This document shows positions 16,080 to 21,297 of a DNA stretch of 21,297 bases, piece after piece. The notes beneath the pieces were generated by a model. The model was not told where the DNA came from, searched no databases, and worked only from the letters and a program-made list of their open reading frames with translations. Position 1 is the first letter of the stretch, and each line of letters opens with the position of its first letter. The position numbers and the translations under genes were made by a program. The stretch is from an uncultured Clostridia bacterium (GTDB lineage Bacteria; Bacillota; Clostridia; TANB77; CAG-508). Location of the stretch: the NCBI GenBank assembly GCA_947629995.1, contig CANRFX010000012.1, positions 1 through 21,297 of the forward strand, in the 5' to 3' direction.

Positions 16080-18377
16080 TTATATTATCTCTAAGTTTGC
16101 ATATTTTGCCATTAACCTTTTATGTCCTACTTTGTCAAAGTCAATATCTACTTTTAGGTCGTCTCCTTCTGGCTCTACCAGGCTAATTGTTCCTTCTCCA
16201 AATTTTTTATGCAATATTCGAACTCCTGATTTATACTGTGATAAATCTACTGTATTACTGCTGTTTGATGTTTTTTGGTTGAAGGCATTTAAGAAACTTT
16301 CTGCTGTTCTTTTGAATGCAAAACTTACCGCTGGTTCTTTTTCTTTTATTTTGTAAGTTTTTATTTCGCTATTATTTTTATTGCTTCCATAATTCCATGA
16401 ATATGTAGAATCTTTGAATATTTCGTCTTTATTAGATGTTCCTCCAAAAGCTTCTTCATAGCCTTCTAATAGTTCTTGTGGTATTTCTTCTAAGAATCTT
16501 GATACTGGGTTATAACTAGTAGAACCAAATATTGTCCTTTGTTTGCTACAAGTTAAGAATAGGTTTTCTTTTGCTCTTGTAATTCCTACATAGCATAGTC
16601 TTCTTTCTTCTTCAAGTTCTTTTGGCTCCATTTGTGATTGGTAGCCTGGAAAGATTCCTTCTTCCATTCCTACTAAAAACACAACTGGATATTCTAGCCC
16701 TTTTGCAGTATGAAGCGTCATAAGGGTTATTGAATCTTCTTGTTCTTCTACATTGTCTAAATCGCTTGATAATGTGATTCCTTCTAAGAACTCACTTAAT
16801 GAATTTTCTGCTGATTCTTTTTCAAATTCTATTGCGACAGTTAAAAATTCTTCTAAGTTTGCTATTCTATTTTCTGCTTCTATTTTGTTTTCTTGCTCTA
16901 ATGCTTTGGTGTATCCTGTTTTTTTCAATGTTAGTTCTATTAATTCTGATATAGATAACTTGTCTTTTTTCTGTTTTAGTTCTTCTATTGTATTGATAAA
17001 TTCACGTGAATTTAAAAATACTCTGTTTAGCCCATATTCGTCTGCTTTTTTTATTATTTCATACATTGATTTTTCTGATACTTCTGCTAGTTGTTCTATT
17101 TTATCAAGGCTTGTTTTTCCAATTCCTCTTTTTGGTTCATTTATAATTCTTTTTAAACTAAAATTATCGGATGTATTTTGGATTAATCGTAAATATGCAA
17201 TTATATCTTTTACTTCTTTTCTATCGTAAAATTTTAGTCCTCCTACTATTTTATAAGGTATTTTTTCTCGTCTTAATATATCTTCTATTGCTCTTGATTG
17301 TGTATTCATTCTATATAATACCACAAAGTCTGAATATTTATAATATTCTTCTCTTTTTAAATGTTCAACTTGTTCTATAATGTAACTTGCTTCATCATAT
17401 TCGTTGTTTGCTTGATAAACATGTACCTTGTTTCCTTCATCATTTTTGGTCCAAAGTTCTTTTTTATATTTTACTTCATTGTTTTTTATGACACTATTTG
17501 CTACTTTTAATATATTTTGTGTACAACGATAGTTTTGTTCTAGTTTTATTATTTTTGTGCCTGGAAAATCTTTTTCGAAGTTTAAAATATTAGTAATATC
17601 CGCTCCTCTAAAAGAGTATATTCCTTGGTCATTATCTCCAACTACTGTGATGTTTCCATGTCTTGATGCAAATAATGTAATTAAGGTAAATTGTGCTTTG
17701 TTTGTGTCTTGATATTCATCTACTAAAACATATTGAAATTTATTTGCATAATATTCTAATATATCTGGATTTTCCATTAAAATTCTAATTGTATAATTTA
17801 TGATGTCATCAAAATCAATTGCATTGTTTTCTTTTAGTCTTTTTTGATATAATTCATATATTGTTGCTATTTTTTCTTTTCTGAAGTCTCCTTGTGCTTT
17901 TACAGCATACCTTTCTGGCTCTAACATTTCGTTTTTAGCGTTGCTTATTTCAGATAATACACTTCTATCTGAAAATAGTTTGTCATCTATATTTAGTTCT
18001 TTTATACATGTTTTTACTAGTGTTCTTTGGTCTCCAGCATCAAAAATAATAAATGAAGGTTCAAATCCAATTCTTTCTATGAATCTTCTTAAGATCTTAA
18101 CACAGATTGAATGAAATGTACCCATCCAAATTTCTGAAGCGTTATCTCCTACTAAGTTTGCTACTCTTTCTTTCATTTCGTTTGCTGCTTTGTTAGTAAA
18201 AGTAATCGCTAAAATGTTCCATGGTTTTACTTTCTTTTCTCCAATTAGATATGCTATTTTATGTGTTAATACTTTTGTCTTTCCACTTCCAGCTCCTGCT
18301 ATTACTAGACATGGTCCTTCTGTGTTTACTACTGCTTTATATTGTTCTTCGTTTAGTTCTTTTAAAATTTCTCGCAT
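16080..18377 (-). CDS. pcrA: ATP-dependent 3'-5' DNA helicase PcrA (UvrD/Rep family)
   Basis: A 765-residue superfamily 1A helicase of normal length (about 720-770). PcrA displaces RecA and proteins from DNA, and takes part in repair and rolling-circle replication. Motifs: Walker A AGAGSGKTKVL near residue 30, motif Ia TFTNKAANEMKERV, Walker B DEYQDTN near 222, GDNDQGIYSFRGAD (motif III), YRCTQNIL (motif IV), LMTLHTAKGLEYPVVFLVGMEEGIFP (motif V) and YVGITRAKENLFL (motif VI). The C-terminal 50 residues (VRILHKKFGEGTI...) form the Tudor-like domain of PcrA. AAAGGA precedes the ATG. No in-frame CGG is present over the whole length. Confidence 0.95.
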   Translation of the reverse strand: MREILKELNEEQYKAVVNTEGPCLVIAGAGSGKTKVLTHKIAYLIGEKKVKPWNILAITFTNKAANEMKERVANLVGDNASEIWMGTFHSICVKILRRFIERIGFEPSFIIFDAGDQRTLVKTCIKELNIDDKLFSDRSVLSEISNAKNEMLEPERYAVKAQGDFRKEKIATIYELYQKRLKENNAIDFDDIINYTIRILMENPDILEYYANKFQYVLVDEYQDTNKAQFTLITLFASRHGNITVVGDNDQGIYSFRGADITNILNFEKDFPGTKIIKLEQNYRCTQNILKVANSVIKNNEVKYKKELWTKNDEGNKVHVYQANNEYDEASYIIEQVEHLKREEYYKYSDFVVLYRMNTQSRAIEDILRREKIPYKIVGGLKFYDRKEVKDIIAYLRLIQNTSDNFSLKRIINEPKRGIGKTSLDKIEQLAEVSEKSMYEIIKKADEYGLNRVFLNSREFINTIEELKQKKDKLSISELIELTLKKTGYTKALEQENKIEAENRIANLEEFLTVAIEFEKESAENSLSEFLEGITLSSDLDNVEEQEDSITLMTLHTAKGLEYPVVFLVGMEEGIFPGYQSQMEPKELEEERRLCYVGITRAKENLFLTCSKQRTIFGSTSYNPVSRFLEEIPQELLEGYEEAFGGTSNKDEIFKDSTYSWNYGSNKNNSEIKTYKIKEKEPAVSFAFKRTAESFLNAFNQKTSNSSNTVDLSQYKSGVRILHKKFGEGTISLVEPEGDDLKVDIDFDKVGHKRLMAKYANLEII

Positions 18378-18408
18378 TTGTTTTTTCCTTTCTCAAATAT
18401 GTGTTTGT

Positions 18409-18437
18409 ATTTTACTATATTCATTTTAAAATTTCAA
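18409..18437 (-). promoter_or_regulatory. Probable sigma-A promoter of pcrA
   Basis: On the minus strand, TTGAAA (18437-18432), 17 bases, TAAAAT (18414-18409), 31 bases before the ATG. The palindromic repeat element ends 24 bases upstream of the -35 box. Confidence 0.55.
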
Positions 18438-18461
18438 GATGTTTTTTGATTTTTTTCAAAT

Positions 18462-18843
18462 TTGTCGTTGAGGAAGGATTGTCATCAGGGACGGAGCTTT
18501 TTGACAACATTGCCATTGGGGACGGAGCTTTTTGACAATTGTCGTTGGGGACGGGGCTTTTTGACAATTTTTTATATTATGGCTAAAATTAAAAAAGTTT
18601 AATATATTTTTTATTAATAACTCCCAGCTGCATAACAGACTATAAAAAAAAGCCTTATATCATTATATTCATAAGGCTTTTTTAACAGTCTATAATTTGC
18701 TGGTCCCCCCGAATTGTTATTAATAAAAAATATATTAAACTTTCTATTAAAAGATTTTAATAAAAAATTGTCAAAATGCTCCGTCCCCAATGGCAATGTT
18801 GTCAAAAAGCTCCGTCCCTGATGACAATCCTTCCCTAACGACA
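18462..18843. repeat. Palindromic composite repeat element (MITE-like), about 380 bp
   Basis: The outer arms, 18463-18536 and 18769-18843, are inverted copies over about 75 bp with few mismatches. Each contains 27-bp units of TGTCA...TGACA type around a GCTCCGTCCC core. The left arm has one extra unit at 18540-18566. Inside lies a second, perfect 28-bp inverted pair, 18594-18621 with 18716-18743. At the centre is a 13-bp terminator-like hairpin, 18646-18658 with 18671-18683. No transposase is present, so any movement would need help in trans. The element begins three bases beyond the zip stop. Open frames across it, such as 18614-18844, are just translated repeat. Confidence 0.85.
18646..18683. 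terminator. Hairpin at the centre of the repeat element
   Basis: AAAAAAGCCTTAT (18646-18658) pairs perfectly with ATAAGGCTTTTTT (18671-18683), a 12-base loop. The U-rich arm makes it terminator-like on both strands. It could end zip transcription before pcrA. Confidence 0.6.
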
Positions 18844-18846
18844 ATT

Positions 18847-19601
18847 TTATAGCATATTGGTAAAAATTCCTATGATAAATCCTAACATGTTTCCAACTGC
18901 TGTCATTCTACCATTATATAAACTATTTGATTCTGGTACTAATTCTCCAGATACAATATATAACATTGCACCTGCTGCAAAGCTTAAGCAAATTGCAATT
19001 ATTTCTTGTGATATTGATCCTACAATAGCTCCAAAAAATGCTCCTATTCCTGTTGTTACGCCTGATAATACTACATATAGGATAATTTTTCCTGCTTTCA
19101 TTCCTCCATGTTTCATTGGTATTGCCATGGATATTCCTTCTGGCACATCATGCAAGCAAATTGCTAACGCCAAACTTAATCCTAATTTCATTGATGCTTC
19201 AAATCCAGAACCAATTGCTAAACCTTCTGGGAAATTATGTATGGCTAAACCAATAGAAACAATAATTCCTGTTTTTAATAATGTATTTTTTGTTGTATTA
19301 GGTTTATTGGTTTTTAAATTCGTATTAAATTTTTTTTCTACTAACAAATCACAAAAAATCATGGCTATTATACCAAATAAAATTCCTATTATTACATAAG
19401 GTAATATACTTATTTCTAATGCTTCTGGTATTAAATCAAAACAAATAACTGCCATCATTAAGCCGAGAGGCAAATGATAAAATAAAACTTAAAAATTTAT
19501 TGGAATGTCTTTTTATAACAATTCCTAGTATTCCTCCGTAATGTGGTACCAAACGTTCCAAAAAATAATCCTAAAAGTGTTGTTGATAGTATTCCTTCCA
19601 A
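18847..19601 (-). CDS. ZIP-family divalent metal transporter, interrupted twice at CGG
   Basis: A membrane transporter of the ZIP family (ZupT-like), which imports zinc, iron or other divalent metals. The start is TTG 19601, eight bases behind AAGGAG. Skipping the C at 19538 and at 19465 gives an uninterrupted 250-residue protein with about eight helices. The conserved ZIP motifs are HNFPEGLAIG in helix 4 and HDVPEGISMA in helix 5, which carry the metal-binding His and Glu, and both are intact. The first break, TTA-CGG-AGG, restores LGGILG (Gly22); the second, TCT-CGG-CTT, restores FASGLMMAVICFDLIPEAL (Gly46). Without them the protein would start at residue 45 or so, missing helix 1. Two separate sites in one gene, both at glycine, are strong evidence for a shared mechanism. 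Confidence 0.88.
19462..19465 (-). other. CGG-C +1 frameshift site, second in the zip gene
   Basis: In-frame CGG (minus strand 19465-19463, in the frame set by the first shift) after codon TCT. Skipping the C reads GGC (Gly46). The unshifted frame stops nine codons after CGG. Confidence 0.88.
19535..19538 (-). other. CGG-A +1 frameshift site, first in the zip gene
   Basis: In-frame CGG (minus strand 19538-19536) after codon TTA. Skipping the C reads GGA (Gly22). The zero frame stops 13 codons after CGG. Confidence 0.88.
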
Positions 19602-19695
19602 ATTTAAAACTCCTTAAATGTTTTATATAATTTTATTCTGTTCGTCTCTGATTTATGATTTTATTATCTTTATTTTTAAACTTACAGTTTACAAA

Positions 19696-19724
19696 TTGAC
19701 TTTTTTTAACATTTAATGTAGAAT
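19696..19724 (+). promoter_or_regulatory. Sigma-A promoter of mscL
   Basis: TTGACT at 19696-19701, 17 bases, TAGAAT at 19719-19724. GAAGGAG follows at 19731-19737 and the ATG at 19746, giving a very short leader. Confidence 0.75.
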
Positions 19725-19745
19725 ATTGGCGAAGGAGTGAATAAA

Positions 19746-20192
19746 ATGTTAAAAGAATTTAAAGAATTTGCTACTAAAGGAAATATCTTTGATATGGCAA
19801 TTGGTGTCATTGTAGGTGGTGCTTTTCAAAAAATTGTAACTTCTCTTGTTAATGATATTATTATGCCACTAATTACGATTTTTACAGGTAAAGTTTCTTT
19901 TGATGATTTAACTTTTACTATTGGTAATTCAGTAATAAAATATGGCTCTTTTATTACTACAATTGTTGATTTTTTAATTATTGCTTTTTCAATTTTTATT
20001 GCTATTAGAGTTTTTACAAAATTAAATAATAGAGCAAAAGAATTAATAGAAAATAATATTAAAGATGAAAATGAAGAAGATCCAACTACAAAAACATGTC
20101 CATATTGCTATTCTGAAATAAATATAAAGGCTACAAAATGCCCTAATTGTACATCTTCTTTGGAAACTTCTGATGTTATAAATGAAGAGTAA
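19746..20192 (+). CDS. mscL: Large-conductance mechanosensitive channel MscL with C-terminal zinc ribbon
   Basis: A 148-residue protein starting MLKEFKEFATKGNIFDMAIGVIVGGAF, the characteristic MscL N-terminal helix and first membrane helix. The second helix is at about 73-95 (ITTIVDFLIIAFSIFIAI), followed by a charged cytoplasmic helix. MscL is a homopentamer that opens on membrane tension to release solutes. The C-terminal end carries CPYC and CPNC (14 residues between) as a small zinc ribbon, an addition also seen in some clostridial MscL proteins. ATG 19746 is preferred over an upstream GTG lying inside the ribosome binding site. It is divergent from zip and convergent with prfA. Confidence 0.93.
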   Translation: MLKEFKEFATKGNIFDMAIGVIVGGAFQKIVTSLVNDIIMPLITIFTGKVSFDDLTFTIGNSVIKYGSFITTIVDFLIIAFSIFIAIRVFTKLNNRAKELIENNIKDENEEDPTTKTCPYCYSEINIKATKCPNCTSSLETSDVINEE

Positions 20193-20217
20193 TTTATTTT
20201 AAATTTAAAATTTTAAA

Positions 20218-20256
20218 TAGGATGCCTACTACAAAAATTAGGACATCCTATTTTTT
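20218..20256. terminator. Terminator between mscL and prfA
   Basis: TAGGATG (20218-20224) pairs with CATCCTA (20244-20250); an inner CCT/AGG pair extends it past a bulge. Six T follow on the plus strand. It lies between convergent stops. Confidence 0.75.
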
Positions 20257-21261
20257 ATTCTTCTCCTTTTAACCTCTCTGCTCTATCTGCTGCAATTAAA
20301 TTATCTATCATTTCATCAAGATCTCCGTTTAAAAAGTTTTCTATTTGATAAATACTTAAACCAATTCTATGGTCTGTAATTCTTCCTTGTGGATAATTAT
20401 AGGTTCTGATTTTTTCGCTTCTTTCACCTGAGCCTACTTGCAGACGCCTTGCATTGGTTATCTCGCTATCTTGTTTTTGTTTTTCCATCTCATATAATTT
20501 AGTACGAAGCATTTTCATTGCATTGTCTCTATTTTGAAATTGAGATCTTTCTGTTTGACATTCTACTACAATTCCTGTTGGTTCATGTATTAATCTAACT
20601 GCTGATGAAGTTTTATTAATGTGTTGCCCACCTGCACCAGATGATCTAAATACTTCCATTTTAATATCAGATGGATTTAAGTATGAATTCTTCCACTACT
20701 TTCTGTGTCTGGAACTCTTTGTACTCTATGTACTCCACTTTCAAATTTTAATCTACTATATACTCCTTTTCCTGTTATCATAAAGGATATTTCTTTATAT
20801 CCACCTAAACCTGTTTCGTTCTCATTTAATACTTCTAATTTCCAATGTTTCTTTTCTGCATACATTGTATACATTCTATAAAGGGTTCCTGCAAATAGTG
20901 CTGCTTCTTCTCCTCCTGCTCCTCCTCTAATTTCACAAATAATATTTTTGTCATCATCTGGATCTTTTGGTATTAATAAAATTTTCAGTTCTTCTTCTAT
21001 TTTTGGCAATTTTTCTTTATTTTCATAATATTCTTGCTCTGCAAGTTCCTTCATTTCTGGATCTTTTAATAATTCTTCTGCATCGTCCATTGCTTCTTTT
21101 GTTTTTTTATATTCTCTATATTTTAATACAATTTCTTCTATTTCAGCATGTTCTTTCATTAATTTTCGCCATTCTTCTTGGTTTGCAATAACTTGTGGGT
21201 CTGAGATTAAATTTGTTAACTCATCATATCTTTTTTCTACCATTTCTAATTTTTCAAACAT
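20255..21261 (-). CDS. prfA: Peptide chain release factor 1, broken by an apparent deletion near 20679
   Basis: RF1 reads UAA and UAG and triggers peptide release. The N-terminal 194 residues are normal, with the helical first domain and the VQRVPDTESSGRIHT region containing the stop-reading tripeptide (PDT). The C-terminal part has RSSGAGGQHINKTSSAVR, with the catalytic GGQ, and the usual C-terminal end. Between GRIHT and NPSDIKMEVF the family normally has about 18 residues (SAATVAVLPEAEE-type). Here only two bases remain, so about 52 bases are lacking and the zero frame stops at 20677-20679 (TAA). There is no CGG. A -1 shift would rejoin the halves but not supply the missing strand. Two genes here end in TAG, so RF1 should be needed. 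Either the deletion is an assembly error or this copy is damaged. AAAGGAG precedes the ATG. Confidence 0.8.
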
Positions 21262-21297
21262 AAAAATTCTCCTTTAATTTATTATTGTATTTTTGCC

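Noticed and set aside
18462..18843. CRISPR array from the repeated GCTCCGTCCC units
   Set aside because: Units are inverted as well as direct, with spacers of only a few bases and no unique spacers of constant length. No cas gene is nearby.
18614..18844. A 76-residue protein on the minus strand
   Set aside because: It is a translation through the repeat units and hairpin. It has no ribosome binding site and no independent protein character.
2195..19601. The broken genes as ordinary pseudogenes
   Set aside because: Decay would give varied lesions such as stops, deletions and both shift directions. Here six lesions are identical in kind (extra C before GGN), and everything downstream is conserved. 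Only prfA shows a different lesion.
2195..19601. Peptidyl-tRNA slippage of the classical CUU-AGG-C type
   Set aside because: The P-site codons (ACA, TCT, CTT, GTT, TTA, TCT) mostly cannot re-pair after a +1 slip, and there is no shared upstream stimulator. Only the CGG and the following glycine are common.
20655..20700. A programmed frameshift in prfA like that of prfB
   Set aside because: The prfB case uses UGA with no loss of sequence. Here the stop is TAA and about 18 conserved residues are gone, so shifting would not rebuild RF1.
1..21297. tRNA genes, including the expected glycine decoder of CGGN
   Set aside because: I looked for a T-loop TTCGA-type motif with a 3' acceptor pair and found none in this window. 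The gene, if it exists, is elsewhere in the genome.

Overview
The window is about 21.3 kb of very AT-rich DNA from a low-GC, endospore-forming Firmicute. It most resembles the uncultivated gut Clostridia. The evidence is strong AAGGAG/GGAGG ribosome binding sites, sigma-A promoters of TTGAAA/TTGACT-N17-TATAAT type, T-run terminators, MecA, two CotF-like spore coat proteins, a DUF4321 gene, and the clostridial order radC-mreB-mreC-mreD-mrdA-minC. The lineage is inference; there is no rRNA in the window.

Layout: (1) 1-2062, a small XRE-type regulator convergent with an M18 aminopeptidase, sharing a bidirectional terminator. (2) 2195-6901, an FAD oxidoreductase with a Rieske domain, a candidate small RNA, a DUF4282-like membrane protein, TsaC/Sua5, a SAM methyltransferase and two small clostridial proteins. 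(3) 13370 down to 6906, minus strand, one cell-shape/division operon: DUF4321, radC, mreB, mreC, mreD, mrdA (PBP2), minC, with a clear promoter at its head. (4) 13525-15924, mecA, an M23 peptidase and two CotF-like proteins. (5) 16080-21261, pcrA, a large palindromic repeat element, a ZIP metal transporter, mscL and prfA.

The outstanding signal is a set of gene interruptions with one shared cause. Five otherwise well-conserved genes (FAD/Rieske oxidoreductase, a small clostridial protein, mreB, radC and the ZIP transporter, which has two sites) are each broken by one extra C placed immediately before a glycine codon GGN. Each therefore has an in-frame CGG. Skipping one base at CGG, or reading CGGN as a four-base glycine codon, restores the full-length conserved protein in all six cases. 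By my reading these six are the only in-frame CGG codons in roughly 6,100 codons, while about 25 CGG triplets occur out of frame inside genes. The simplest biological model is that CGG is not an arginine codon here and triggers +1 frameshifting with glycine insertion, perhaps through an unusual tRNA-Gly. That would be a new decoding rule. A systematic sequencing artefact is the main alternative, but the strict phase to glycine codons argues against it.

A seventh broken gene, prfA (release factor 1), is different: about 52 bases of a conserved region are missing and there is no CGG. Other notable items are a 380-bp palindromic element made of TGTCA...TGACA repeat units, related units in the mreD-mrdA spacer, and a promoter-terminator pair suggesting a roughly 78-nt RNA.
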